NCBI GenBank assembly: GCA_022496185.1
Contig: WTXG01000156.1
Coordinates: 1-64,000, forward strand
Origin: Multifurca ochricompacta
Lineage: Eukaryota; Basidiomycota; Agaricomycetes; Russulales; Russulaceae
DNA length: 64,000 nt
Direction of reading: 5' to 3'
Position 1 is the stretch's first letter. Every line of letters starts with the position of its first letter. Positions 1 to 12,027 of this stretch are shown here, one piece after another. The translations under genes were made by a program, and so were the position numbers. The notes under the pieces were generated by a model. That model was not told the DNA's origin. It made no database searches and worked only from the letters and a program-made list of their open reading frames with translations.

Positions 1-74
1 CTCTCTATATCATACAGCATTGATCCCCCCACCTCGAGCTCCTCCTTTTCCTCCTTCGCACCATTTGGCGGTCT

Positions 75-2023
75 TTGTGGCACCGCGACAGAAAAACGCC
101 ATTGACGCAGCGCGAGTACTTCAAGGGTATCCACTTCGACAGAGCACGTTTGCTCTTTGAAGAGGCGGAAGCGCAGGCGGGGCAGCTTGACAGTTATGCC
201 ATGAAGTGGCTCGTCACAGAAGACGACTTAAGCGACCTTGACATGGACAAAAACTTGGACGGACTGCCAGGATATATCAACTCGAGTCTCAAGGATCGGA
301 ATAAATTACCAAGTGATATATCAGCCGAATACATCCTTAAGCGTATCAGGGAGCATTTTATGTCGTGTGCGAAATCCTGTGAGCTTTCCTAAGAGGCATG
401 CTTGGGTCGCGTGGCATACGTTCAAGATATCGTCGACGGCCTCAACACACTATGCAAAGGGGACGACCCGATCTTGGCCTTGCGCGCATCACGCGTCAGG
501 TGTCTCGCATTTTAAGGTCTCCTCACTCAGCTTGCCCTATCTGACGGGGAGACGTCATCCAATCGGACATTTCCCATCCACCTTGTACGCATTTTTCTGT
601 GACAGGGATGAAAAGGGGCATCGGCGGCGGCCTCCAAGCGCATATCCCTTCATGGAGGACCCCAACCACCTACTCGACTACGAAACATGCCATAACATGT
701 GGAAGGATCTTCTGCAAGACGGACCTCTGATTAATCTGACAATTCTTGCCCGTGCTGTTCTCTTGTATGGCGAGATTCCTCCTTCGGACCTTTCCTTATT
801 CTGGAAGACGCTTGACATTCTCCTGAAGGAACTTGGAATAGCCCGAATGGACGCATCTATCTCTGCGCTGGCGCTGTTCGAAGAAGTGCACAAGAGACAC
901 GGAAGTGCGTCCAAGAGGAGGAATGAGGCTTCCGCATCACTTTGCTTGAAGTCATAGACACCGTTGCTCGCGGTCGGCGTCTCAGTAAGGTGTTCTTGGG
1001 TCATCCGAGATATTACGGCCAAGCCGACGTTGTGTTTGGGAAGGAACATCTTCAGAATAGCGACCTATTGCTAGCCTTCTCAAGCTGTCTCCCCGGGTTT
1101 GTTGAGAAACATCCAGAGAAATCTACGGCATTCATGGAGGACCTCGTTTGTCATGACAATCTATGGACCAGTCTGCGGGTCAATCTTTGAAATTCCTTGC
1201 AATTGAACAACCTGATCCCAGACAAGCTACGCATTTTCGTGGCCTGTTGTACAGTGCTCGATGTGGCATTCTTAGTTTTGGAAGATTCAGAAATAGTGGA
1301 TTGGCGAGCACCTGAATTCGGATCGCTAGCACAGCACTTCGAATTGTTTGCCGGGCATTGTTTCTTATGGCCCGGCTTTGTAAAGCCTTCCTGGCACAGT
1401 TTATCAAGGACGTTGATAAGACAGGCACCGTGATCTTCTGATCGCAGTGGGACGTTGCTTCTCTCGCAAGGCTATTTACACACTCGGGGTGGGCAATGAG
1501 GAGGATACGGAGTTCTGGAGATCTTTCATCGATGGGGACCTATCGAAGCCGAGTTCATGGCTAGGGCTCGGGAAATGTTCGACATAGCCGTGCGTGATGG
1601 ACCCCTACTGAATTTTTGCAAAATTGGACACCTGGGTGCAACCACAATACCTTTTGAGGGATCGGACCTGGAGTCGGCGGACATCGAGAAGCTATGGGAA
1701 CTGCTGAGGAAGATGATGACGGACTCGCGCCTACCCTTGAAGCGTGCCTCCAATGGAGTTTGGGTGAAATTGGGCTGGCTACGGAGCTGGTCAGCGATAT
1801 TGGTACCAAGAGCAGCAGCGAGGGTAAGGTTAGGCTTCAGCCGTTGCTGTTGATGATTGAGGAGGTTTATCACCTCCGTCCCCCCGCCACCCAGGAAAGC
1901 TGTTCGAGTGGACATGCGCAAACGTCCGGTAAGTCGGCTATCGCGCAACAAGAGGTGTCTTTGCAGGAGCAGGAGCTAGGCCATGGGCATAGACCAAGCT
2001 TTTATTCTCTTCTACCATCCTAA
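75..2023 (+). pseudogene. Decayed DUF6535-like gene (C-terminal soluble region)
   Basis: Several plus-strand reading-frame pieces follow one another and read like the soluble part that follows the membrane region in the large agaricomycete DUF6535-type family. The first piece (75-392) holds a W-L-x-x-[ST]-x-[ED]-D-D-L segment followed by 'DGLPGYINSS', which I associate with that family. It ends in a TAA at 390-392, and sensible protein continues directly behind that stop in the same frame. Further pieces lie at about 640-957 (ending in a helix-rich stretch), 942-1190, 1197-1433 and 1557-2023, in changing frames. Stops inside a continuing frame argue for a true pseudogene rather than only base-calling errors. 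The N-terminal membrane half is not in the window and may lie to the left. The family name rests on motif memory and is the weak point; that the locus is a broken gene is much safer. Confidence 0.5.
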
Positions 2024-3093
2024 CTGCGAGACGATGCTATGCCTCGACGACAAGTGAGAATGGCTTTGGAGGTACCTTTTTTTTTTTTTTTTGAAAAATA
2101 GTTTCTAGAATCCTTACTGACGGATGACCAGATTTTCCTTCGAGCACACTTTCCAATTTCCTGAGCAGCGGAATGCTAGCACCTTCTTATTGTCCTCGTA
2201 ATGAACATGTGAGTTTTTATGGCTTCTCGTCTCCCTACTTCACAAGCACGATTGGTCCTCGGAACGCCGTTCCGCCTGTGAACCCTTACTGCCCATATCG
2301 CCAGCAGTTTTCTCACCACCAATGTCTCGCCGATTTCTCACTCTACCAGGTAAAGCAACAGCGTTACTCCGCCGCTGGTGGTTGCGGTGCCACCTAGAAT
2401 GCCGTCGGCGACATCAAGAAACGCGCATCCTACTCCTGCAAACGCGGCCAATAGCTCCCCATTTAGCCCCCTCGACATAGGAGATGCGGGTCAATCAGAT
2501 GCTTCCCTTTCTCCAGAGAAAAACAAGAATAAATAGTTCGTGCGCGTAAACTGTGTGCGGTTCATGAGACTTTCAATGGTAACCGGTGCTTACTGTCATT
2601 ACATTCAGCTAGACATACATACAGTAGTCAGCTATACAACAAGTGATGAAGCGCGCTTCTCGCTGAGCTTAATTTCCCCTCTCTGTCCACGGTGCTTGTT
2701 TGACGTATACTGTTTGAGTTACTGGCTATCTCGATAGAAACACCATGGCATCTCGGAGGAGTTTTCCATGTGGAGCCAGAATGGGCTTTAACAGCGAAAT
2801 GGCCGGTTGGTAAAATTAGATCAGGTGACATACCAGAAACCGGTACCGAGAAAGTAATGAGTTCACGAAACCGTTGGGCGCACGGCTATTTTCCGTTGAC
2901 ATTCCTGGCGACTGTGAGGGGACGTGGACACTGGTCGCGAAATGAGACGAGTCTAGTTGCTTCGTCAGCGCATCCGGGTAAGGAATGCGCGTGTTGTCAC
3001 GATCACGTGGTTCGTGACAAGCCTCACTGAACGCGCAATGCAATAATACTCATTATACTCATTATTGTCAACAACAATAATTGACATATTATC
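2024..3093. other. Intergenic stretch, no gene recognised
   Basis: It contains a T-run near 2078-2092 and short open frames (for example 2173-2397) without recognisable motifs, introns or homology. It separates the decayed gene on the left from RNH203. An AT-rich stretch with repeated 'attatactcattattgtcaa'-like words lies directly before the RNH203 start and may be part of its promoter. Confidence 0.4.
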
Positions 3094-3879
3094 ATGGCGA
3101 CCTCCATAAAGATCGCACAAGGACCTGCGAATTTACCTGTGCGGATACCCCATTAATGCCCTTTCACATCAACCACAACGGCCCTGCTCCCATCTCTACT
3201 TACTTTCCCATTAAGCATACGCCCTTGCCGTCCTCTGCCTTGAAGCACATCCTTCTGTAAATGGCAGAACAGACCTGGCTACCGCCATAATTACAACGGA
3301 GCTTACTCCAGAAGAAATTGAAAACGATCCAGTTGCAGCAAAGGTAGTCATTTCTACAACCACAACAAATGCAGACGGGATTATGAAGGTATCTACTAGT
3401 GCGCCACACATGCTGCGTCCTGGCCCTATCCAACGTCTCTCCGATTCCGCCAAACGATTTACCTCGTTCTTCCGTGGTCGGGCTGTACACGGTGTAGAAA
3501 TTGCCCTCCCGAAGGACTACACGGGTATAATCTTGCGCGGGGTCGCAGGTGGCAAGGCTCCGACGACAACAACCAGTAAATCCAACGCTGGTCCCTCCGT
3601 GGAAAGACCGCAGACGAAGAAAGTCGAGACTGTATGTCTGGGATGCCCCATGAGCAAGAAGGCCCTGTGAAAATATTGAAACCGGCTGCCCGATTTGATT
3701 CATTCGTCCTGTGGCATCCGGATATTCCTGTTGATGAAGGGAAGGATGAGTACCTCCGCTCACTGTCTGAATGGGTCAACATTGCGACTGAGGTGAGTGC
3801 GAGCGGATCAGCATACCTCTCTTATCGTGGCCTGAAGGAACGCACATAGGTTCATCAAAGTGAACCACTCCCTCCATAA
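3094..3879 (+). CDS. RNH203: Ribonuclease H2 subunit C (non-catalytic), with apparent frameshifts
   Basis: This is the small non-catalytic subunit of RNase H2, the nuclear complex that removes ribonucleotides from DNA and resolves RNA:DNA hybrids. Family hallmarks appear in order: 'LMPFHI', 'NGPAPISTYF', the core 'FRGRAVHGVEIALP' with 'GIIL' (about 3,464-3,534), and the C-terminal 'FDSFVLWHPDIP' with 'LSEWVNIATEVH' (about 3,697-3,855). A 57-nt intron (GTGAGT...ATAG, 3793-3849) joins ATEV to the last codons, and TAA ends at 3879. The body lies in three frames. Each change equals one lost base: in C4 at 3148-3151, in C4 at 3646-3649, and once near 3220-3260. With three bases added the sum is 244 codons including the stop, or 243 aa. 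The gene is either a functional one with base-calling errors or a recent pseudogene. The start at 3094 is the only ATG before the conserved motif in a frame that reaches it. Confidence 0.78.
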
Positions 3880-5767
3880 CTGTACAATTTAACCAGACAG
3901 CCTCGTTTGTATATTGAGCGTAGCTCGACATTCTTTCAATTTGTGTCCTGTTGTGTGGATTTGAGTGTCATCAAGAAGTCTCTCTCCTGCACAAGAGAAC
4001 GTCAATCCGAATACACGTAACCCGGCGTGCCCATGCCTCTGAAGCGATATTTCAAGGGCCGCGTATCCGCCTTGTCCAACCCCCGTGTTCAGCAGATTGT
4101 CGCGTTTTGTATGACCAGCCGGAATTCGAGGACATGCCTGCAAGCTCTGGCACCATTTGGCCACGCACTTCGACCTTTATTGTAATCGACACGTTTGCCG
4201 CCACACCTCTGGCTACCCACATGACAAAGAGTCGCGGATGCTATAGCTTGCTTTCAAAATAGAAATAGTTGATTTTCTTTTGATCCTTCTGTCTGCACAT
4301 CCAAGAGCAAGATCATAGGACTGCGCTTTGTCGTACGGATAAGGTTATGATGGCTTCATGTCGTCGACCGGACGGCATGATTCAAAAGGACTTTTTCTTC
4401 TTAAGCCCAAGCAATGTCAGCTTTTTCCTGGGCCATGATCATGTTAGTGTCGTGGTTGCGGGCAAATCACAAAACTCCTCATACTGATTTTAGGGTCCTA
4501 CTCGATGGCCCCTTCTTGTCCGCAATGACTTTTTTTCATCATTTCAGAAGCGATCTCATATTTCCGTATCATGGGGCATACTCTGTTGCATGTGCCCCAT
4601 TATCGACGGGAAGTAGCCCCGGAGGTGGGGCATGTGCAAGCCACTTGATCGACTGAAAGTTTAGGAGCACTAACTGATATCCAGCTGCATGATGGGACTG
4701 ACTCAATAAGAACAGACGGTGATATTCTGGACGGGTGTCTGTCTATGTAGGCTTCCGGAATGAAGGAAATGCTAGAATCTACATGACTGGCTCATATGAT
4801 CAAGTGTCCCAGTTGGATCGCTGGCGCAAATCATCATACCGACCATCGCATGTCGACTGGGACTTTACAATCAGCGCCAGTCATTGTGGTGACACCATAT
4901 TTGTCATCGGCACTCTTAACCATCCATGCTGTCGGGGCATCCAGGCAACGTTTCGGGATGCTCTTTGATACTTTTCCTTCCCAGGGTACATTAGTTAGAG
5001 TCAGATTGGATCCCAGATCCCTTCCCTTCCTGAGGAACGAGCTTAATGGCCGATCCATGAAAATGATAATTATCTGATCCTTTGATCTTGATCTTCGATC
5101 TCGAATACGACTACCGTTGTGTCGAGATCACTGAGATCGCTCAGATGATGCGAAGCCACATTGGGAAACGACCCTCCTTGCCCTCACCCCCACATAATAA
5201 GAAATATGCTAACGTAGATAGTTGGGGATTTCAGACCAAGGGGCACGTTAGAACCATGTAATGCCACACACGCGCTTTACTTCGAAACCAGATAGTATTG
5301 AAGTAAAGTACAATTCAAAGAGTGTCACCAATTCGTTGGGGTGTGTAAGGGGATAGGTTGAGCGCTTGAGTGTCCGTTCATCCATTATATTTTTCAATTC
5401 GATGTATGTACGGACTAGCCCGTGCTGAGTGAGGTCGTCAAATGATGGATTCCGATCTTCTTATGTGTTACGAAAGCGATGGGCCGCAGGACGTCTTAAT
5501 TGATGGTCAGTCTTATTTCTGGCCTAGTGCTAGGTTTCGTAGATACATAACGATTGTTAGGAGTCATTCTATGGTTTGGTTAATGGGCGATCGAACGCGG
5601 TGCCACGATAATATAAATTCAATCAGTGAAGATTGCAGGCAAGAAGTGAATTGCTAGCCATTGATGTGAATACAAGGTTTGAAATGAACTTGGCGCGCTT
5701 TCGACACGTACTCATTTTTTCAAAAAAAAAAAAAAAAAACATTTAAAATTATACGACGATGATGGCC
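3880..5767. other. Long intergenic stretch without a supported gene
   Basis: Open frames on both strands here (for example minus 3889-4164 and plus 4735-5077) show no recognisable motif, no convincing splice pairs and no neighbouring continuation. An A-run lies at about 5,723-5,740. The region separates the 3' ends of RNH203 (plus) and uS14m (minus), so part of it must serve as 3' flank for both. Confidence 0.4.
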
Positions 5768-6142
5768 CTACCAGGAAGCCTTTTGGACACCTGGTAGCTC
5801 TCCCGCAAGTGCCTTCAATCGAAACTGGTACTGCGAACCGGTCTCGGTCTGTGGGTCCGCATTCTCAGGAGAAGATGAATTTCAACGACGTACACGGCAT
5901 AGTCCAAATTCACTAATTACGCCGCGGCCGCGGCCAGAGACAGTACAGCGGTTTTTGACTGTCGTTGGTCGTGTGTAACGACCAAAAGTGTTCAATTGAA
6001 GCTGGGCCTGATAGCGTACTTGGGCTGGAAGAGTCTGGTTGCGGGCGACGTAAAGATAAGCGCGACGAGAGATCTCGTTATCGACGACGCCTTTTCGAGC
6101 TTTGATGTCACGCAGAACGCGTACATTCGGTCTTGGGGGCAT
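5768..6142 (-). CDS. MRP2: Mitochondrial small-subunit ribosomal protein uS14m
   Basis: This is uS14 of the mitochondrial ribosome, part of the small-subunit head. Exon 1 (6142-5894, 83 codons) starts 'MPPRPNVRVLRD' and carries the diagnostic 'LPAQVRYQAQLQLN', 'FGRYTRPTTVKNRC' and 'GRGRGVISEFGLCR'. A 63-nt intron (GTACGT...TTCGCAG, 5893-5831) leads to exon 2 (5830-5768), which gives 'YQFRLKALAGELPG...KASW' and the stop. The total is 103 aa, close to bacterial S14 (about 100 aa), and the C-terminal KASW is typical. Only one Cys pair remnant is present, so this is the zinc-free form. No extra presequence is visible; the basic N-terminus probably serves for import. It is divergent from the small membrane-protein gene at 6491, with a shared promoter region of roughly 260-350 bp. 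Reading frame and splice sites are intact. Confidence 0.93.
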
Positions 6143-6490
6143 TTCAGAAAACAGGAAAAGGTTGGAGAAGAATTGAATTGGGAAGGGAAGGGTGGTGGGG
6201 TGGTGACAACCCGACCCGAAAGTGGATGAAAATACAAATAAACCACAACAGCGGAAAGGTCACCCCCCTCCACTTGACACTCCGGTTTCTCCGCTACATG
6301 CTCTGGCAACATTTATAACCATTCGCAACATTCAGTACCCTCCCAACCTCCTGCCTGCGCCCACAGGCAATAAAAATCCATCACTGTTGTAGAAGTGAGG
6401 GTTATGGTACGTGCACGACATCCCCCTTCGATTTTTTTTTGGCTCGCTCTACTAACTGACGGTTCTCCTCTTGTTAGGTCCAATATCGGA
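6143..6490. promoter_or_regulatory. Divergent promoter region with a 5' leader intron
   Basis: This interval lies between the uS14m start (minus) and the small membrane protein start (plus). On the plus side a good intron lies at 6407-6477: donor GTACGT, a branch-like 'actaac' near 6451, and acceptor TTGTTAG. The ATG at 6404 directly before the donor would, after splicing, open a different short frame that overlaps the main start, so it would act as an upstream ORF. That is an inference from sequence only. Confidence 0.5.
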
Positions 6491-6763
6491 ATGGTCTTAC
6501 CGCGAACACGCGCATTCCATCTCACCAGCCGTCGTGCACGTTCATTGACTTCCTCACTCTTCGGAGTGACTTTCTTCGCGTGCATTTTGACCGTGTCCGC
6601 ATCTGACATGCTTCCCTGTCCCGCACACCCCGAACGTGGCCGTTTCGCCGACGCCGATGGAGACAACGAAGCTCAACATCCCCATATCCCGAGTCGGCAT
6701 GCCCAAGTGATAGAAAGGAAACATCGGAGGTGGATAGAAGAGCATCGCCCCGAACGCGTGTGA
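6491..6763 (+). CDS. Small single-span membrane protein, unknown function
   Basis: A 90-aa protein with an arginine-rich N-terminus (residues 5-17) followed by a hydrophobic helix at about residues 18-37 ('LTSSLFGVTFFACILTVSA'). A 'LPCPAHPERGRFAD' motif follows, then a charged tail ending in 'RRWIEEHRPERV'. The layout suits a mitochondrial inner-membrane protein or a signal-anchored protein with the conserved CP motif just past the membrane. I recall similar short basidiomycete proteins with LPCP...ER but cannot name the family. The ATG at 6491 is chosen because it follows a canonical leader intron and keeps the basic-hydrophobic start intact. A continuous open frame upstream would need the intron retained. 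The frame has no breaks. Confidence 0.62.
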   Translation: MVLPRTRAFHLTSRRARSLTSSLFGVTFFACILTVSASDMLPCPAHPERGRFADADGDNEAQHPHIPSRHAQVIERKHRRWIEEHRPERV

Positions 6764-7154
6764 TGCTTAACGCCTTTCTGTTATTTTATTTTTCCCCTGT
6801 TTTGTAACTATTCTAGGCCTAGCTTCCGCACACATTGCAGAGTCAAATAACTGTACGCAACGCGCACCATCTCGTACAGTTTAAGAAGTTTTTAATGCAA
6901 TTGTTGATATGTGACATGGCATTTCAACTGGGTCTTGCCAGCAATCTTATCTTAATTATTGCCCCTCATTGTCAGATTTGCGGGGTGCGCGATCAACCGG
7001 CGGAAGCAATGAGATCGAGGTGTGAGCGCATGGTGCATCGTTCGACACCGTATGTGACCCCAGCCAGACATAAGGCCAAACATGCAAAAAAAAGGTTATT
7101 ATATATCACACAAGGCAATTCATAGTCACATAAAATAACATAATAAGTAAAATC

Positions 7155-10100
7155 TCAAACGCGGCTGGTGCCCTTTCCATCAGACGACGGAACGCGATGT
7201 ACTGCATTCCGCCTCCGATCCCCTCCACGAGGCGCTCTTGGACCAGCCGCGCCATCGCTCTCCGTGACGGCCAAAACAGCAGAAGACTTCTTATTCTTCT
7301 TATTATAATGGTGATGGTGCTGTGGCCGTTTCGATTGTGCCTGCGCCAGAGACTCCGCAACGGCTTCGTTCTCGAGACGGATGCGTTCTTCCTCCGCCGT
7401 CCACCACTTCATAAACTCAACCTCAGCCTGCAACTCAGCCTCCTCCGTCTGTATTTCCCGTAGCGAGCGTCGCTCCTTCGACATCATGTTCGGCTGGCTC
7501 TGCAGTTGCTGGATTTCGGCAAAGGAGATAGGTGCACCAGATGACGATGACGATTGGGAGACGGGCTCAACCGGAGGTAGGATCCAAGCCTTCCCGCTGT
7601 GTGTGTGTGAGACGCATAGGGTTATGGTCAACGTTGGCTACTATACATGTGAATGGAGATGGAATTGCACGCACGATCCATGACGAGTTGTTGTTGTCTG
7701 TCCCGGCTTTGCCTTGGACGGGCTAATAACGGGTCCCAAGCTTGTTCGACTTTGAGCCCCGTGCGTCGACAAATTGGGTGAACTCTGAGTACTCCATGAT
7801 TTCGATTTCTGGATAATTGGAGCACCAGAGAGCTGTGCCGCCGGCGTTTTATCTGGGACTTGTGAGATCCCAGGAGGAGTGCGTGCCAACGTCTGAGAGA
7901 GAGACGGAGGCGTTTTCGCTACCGCGCGACTTGGAGAGCTCGAGGGATCCGCTGATTGAGCAGTAACTCTCCAAGCTGGGGTGGATACGACGCGCGAGCT
8001 ACTAGGAGAACTCCCCTGTGGCGCATCTGGTGTTTTGGACAATGAGAATGCCAAACGCATGCGGTCGCCAGACCGCTGTTTATGCATAAGTGTCGATGAG
8101 CTCGTTGACAGATATTGCGTCCGTCCGCTAGCCTGCAACTCCTCGGCTTCTGCAAGGATCGCCTTCATGTCAACTCTACAGGCCCTCACATGTTAGAATC
8201 TGAACCGTTACGAAAGATGCAATAGAGGTTTCCTACTTCGGTGTAGACTTGCCCTTCCACGGACCCGCCTTCGGAGTATGCCCAAACTCCTCAGCCGGGG
8301 TACTTTGATCCAAATTTAGAGGAGGAACGAATGCCTCATCCATGGAGAACAGGTCCTCACTCGCATTGATAAGGAGTGGTGGGGTATGTAACAAGGTCGG
8401 TTTGCTCCCTGGCGACGTGGGAAGCGATGGCTTTCGGGTCACCCTCGGGGATGACTTGGATTGCAAGTTCGGTTGTGAACGTACTATTGGGAAGGGGATA
8501 TCCTGCATGGCGAGCCAGTTACTATGCTTGTTGACGGCAGCGACAAGATTCACAGGTTGCTGCGAACGAGCGAACGGAGACTTGGCGGCTTGGTGCCCAC
8601 GCACGGCACCTGCCAGTTGCTTGATGAGTCGAGGAGGCAAGTCGTCGAGCAGCCGCGCCTCAAGTAGAGTCTCCATATTGACGGCGATATACTGATGTAG
8701 GCTGTCCATCAGACGTTCGCAATGTAAGAGTGCCGCTTCCATGTAGATGGCTGAAATGTTCTGAATAGTAACGTATTGGACAACGATCGAAGAGCAGATT
8801 AGAAGAAAACGATCCAGAAGCAGTTCATTCTAGAGTTGCACCATGAAAAAAAGATGAGAGGACAGCATTATCGCACAGCAACTTACTGCGGCAAACATGA
8901 CATCGAACAAGAGATCCAAAAACTGATCGATAGACTCAACAAAGTCTGGTCGAAAGCTTCAGCGTATGGTGGGGGATAGAGCAGGGCGGATGCGTACCAA
9001 GTCTTTCGAACATTTCCGCCTCCTCTCCACAGCACATAAACCGTAACACATATTGCATAGAGCGCCATTCTAAATGACTCAAATTAACGCTTAGAGAACC
9101 ATCTCCCTCCCACCTATCCACCGTCCACTCCTCGTCCGCGAAGAACGCTTCGAAGAACGGGGAACGAGCGCGGAGGACAAGGGAATGACACCACACATCC
9201 CGGTCCGCAAGCCGCAAAACCACGTCCGGAGGAGACGCCGAGGTCGGCGCATCAAAAATGGCCCGATAGTGGGCATTCAATAATGGAGGAAGCTCATGTC
9301 GCACAGTGCTGCGAAGTGCGTCGGTCAGAACATCCAGGTGAAGCACCCGCGAGAGTGTTTGTAATTCGCGTACTGCTTGAGCCGGCTGCAAGCGACCGTG
9401 GGCGAACGCCTCTGCGGTGGAACGTGTAAGACGTGGATCACCGATGGCCAATAATGTGTCCGTGTATAAATAGTGCACCAATACAAGCACCAAAAAGGGG
9501 TGCACGCCGGCGATGGCAAGGCGAGGGGTCTCTGCTAACGCCCGTGGGGGTCCCGCGCCGTTTCGAGGGCTTGGCGCAGGCAAGAGTTTGATGGAAAACC
9601 CAGACTCGCGATCGTGGAGACTGCCAAGGCCACCGAGTACGCGAGCGAGAGCGGCACAACCTGCAGAGAGCACAACTCTGTGTACGGGAAGCTCAGTTGA
9701 GCCTTGCATACGAAGCACGAGGTCTGCACCATGGGCTAATTTACTTGTTGCAAATATCCCCTGGCCCAAGACACCAGATCTCCGCCGCGCGGTCCGATCC
9801 TGAGCAAGAATATCCCAGAGGCACAGAATCTCCTGCACATCACGTGCGAGAGCTTCTGTCTCGAAACCTGATTCACCATCGTCCTCTTCGTCACCCACCA
9901 TAAAACGAGGCACCACCTTAGTCGCCTGGCTCGCCAATGTTCCTAGCTTTGGCTCGATGCGCATGCCCTCATTCTCCGTGCGCGTAAATGAGATGTACGG
10001 CCGCAAACGTGCTATGTCCTCTGCGAAATTCTTCCCCACGAGCGCAATTTCTGGCGGCCGATAAGGCTGGCGTAGAGCAGCCAAGCCGCCCGTGTCATTG

Positions 10101-12027
10101 GCACGCACCGCGACGGCCCGTTGCAATCCTGTCACGCGCACAAAAGGCGATGCTTTGGTACCACCGCTCCGCGAGCGCACAAAAACGTGCCCTGACTCGG
10201 TGCATATAATAAGTGAGCCATCGCTACCAAGGGCCGCATCCTATAATCACCTCCTCAGCCTCGAGGAGAGAGAGCCGATAGTGCGGCATACGTGTACGGC
10301 GCTCCATTGCTTTCGAAGTGCCCAAACACGCTGCGGTTGTACGGGAATGGGACGCTCGCCTGGAGCAGGGGGCGTCGGAACGTTGAAAGTGAATATCTCG
10401 CCAGCAGATGAGACTGTAGAAAACATGCTCTCGTTGCAAAACACTTGCGCGGTGGTTATGGTTCGGGAAGCCTGGGGTGGTCGATAGGCCAGAAAGTCGA
10501 GTGGAAGGCGCGTCGGGGATGGAAACATGACACGAGACTGAGCGTCGTTGCAAAGAAGTATCACATCTTGTGTCGACAGAAGACAGACCATCGCAGTGTC
10601 CTGGGCAAAGGGAGTTAGGTTAATACACCCGAGCTGCGGTTTACACGCACATTCAGAGCAACAGAAATAACAGGTTTCGTAACCTTCGTGACTACCCTTG
10701 GGATAGGTTGTACTGGACTTGCATTCTTGTCGTACCCAAGCTGACCGTTGTTCTTCCCCATGTGAACAATACATTGTCGGTCCAACATGCGCTCGCGCTC
10801 TTACATGCGGCAACACCCCGTACGCGCTCGCGCCTCAGGGGACCACTGATTACCCGTGGTGAGCTCTGCACATGAGGCGCAGGTACATCGTATCCCAGCT
10901 GAGAGAAGCGCCCAAGGCCCCAGGATAAAACGACGCCGTCTGATGTAAGAGCGAGGGTGTGGTCCTGGCCGACCGCGATGGCGGTAATCTTAACATCGGA
11001 CGCTAGCTGGATTATTGGTGAGAGTGAGGGTTGTGTATGTTGACCACCGCCAGGGCCAAGCCTACGCATAAAATTGACATCAGCTAAGAAGTCATGTTGC
11101 ATATTGAAAGTAACGTACCGTCCCGTGCTAGCAAAGCCACATGCGCGGATGTTGACGCGAGACTCATCGGTAACTACCACTGTTGAAAAGAAATGGTCAG
11201 AAGAAAACTTCTTGCCAGCGATCGCAAATCTCGGTGCGCTATGGAGTGGGCAGTGCCTTCACGAGAAGGATAGTTTGATTAGAAAAAATATTCTTGACAT
11301 ACCGGTATGCAGTCGCGACATTTGAACATCTCGAACCAGGGCGTGCTGCAGCTTGAGCGCAATTGTTTCGCTTTTGCGTGAGCCCGCGTCACGTTCATCC
11401 GCATCTCGTCCATCCACGTTACGAGGTCTAAGGACAACCTGTTCAGGATGAATACGATCGTCGGTATTACCATGACCAAGGGAGGCATTCCTGTAATGAG
11501 CCTGCATAAGGAAAATGCGGAATATACGAGTCCAGGCGCTGGCTCACCTATTCGCGCCCCATGTGTACAGTTCAAGACCAGCTGGGATTTTATATTTATT
11601 TGGCATCGTATCCTCGACAGTAGTATTGTAGAGGTCGAAGGCTCGATATCCCTCTACATCCTTTAATGCAGTGTCGGTATCGCTCCTCTGCAGTAAAAGG
11701 ATTCTATATGATAGCTCAACATTATATCACAGGGCATGATGTAGCGTGCCAAGATACGTGCCCAGCAGAAAGATTCCCGTTATACAGTGCGCGGTGCAAC
11801 GCTGTCCAATGATTCTCCACATCCTGCAAGTTCACGCTAATCCCAGGGTGGGCGAGAAGCATCCGCACATATTCGGTGGCCGCCGCATCCAAAGCAGCGC
11901 AAGCGAGATGCAAAACGGTGCGACCTAGCCAGTCTCGCGCGTTGACGTCAGTTGCAGAAGCGGCGGCAAGCTGCCGCTGAAAGGCAACTTGGTCTCGATA
12001 GTAAAAGTAGGCATGGAGCGAGGTCAT
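7155..12027 (-). CDS. IBtk/Btb3-type ankyrin-RCC1-double-BTB protein (putative Cul3 adaptor)
   Basis: Eleven exons, read downward: 12027-11762, 11703-11548, 11490-11303, 11179-11119, 11061-10651, 10600-10298, 10240-8998, 8945-8887, 8829-8237, 8175-7675, 7596-7155. Introns are 50-78 nt except one of 123 nt. Intron 1 is GC-AG (11761-11704); the others are GT-AG. Domains by residue: ankyrin repeats about 1-130 ('GRTVLHLACAALD', 'HWTALHRALYNGN'); RCC1 repeats about 130-500 ('ELYTWGANR', 'HTLALTSDGVVLSWG', 'FTWG'); BTB-1 from about 634 ('ADLVLRM...HRVVLSAG'); BTB-2 from about 800 ('PDVVLRLADRDVWCHSLVL'); then a long Ser/Pro-rich tail with 'VDMKAILAEAEEL' and 'SFAEIQQLQ', as in IBtk. Metazoan IBtk and fission yeast Btb3 share this order and act as Cul3 substrate adaptors. 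The exon sum is 4,223 nt; one base missing from G4 (plus-strand C4, 10756-10759) inside an RCC1 repeat gives exactly 1,408 codons. I read the gene as intact apart from that. Confidence 0.9.

Noticed and set aside
3631..3660. Second intron in RNH203 starting at GTATGT
   Set aside because: Any acceptor that preserves the following conserved protein would make an intron of about 23-30 nt, too short; one missing C explains the frame change.
8233..8742. Separate small Ser/Pro-rich gene downstream of the BTB gene
   Set aside because: Canonical introns join it in frame on both sides to the IBtk-type gene, and the total exon length is an exact codon multiple after one base.
10740..10780. Programmed frameshift in the IBtk-type gene
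   Set aside because: No slippery heptamer in phase; one lost base in a G4 run fully explains it and gives an exact codon count.
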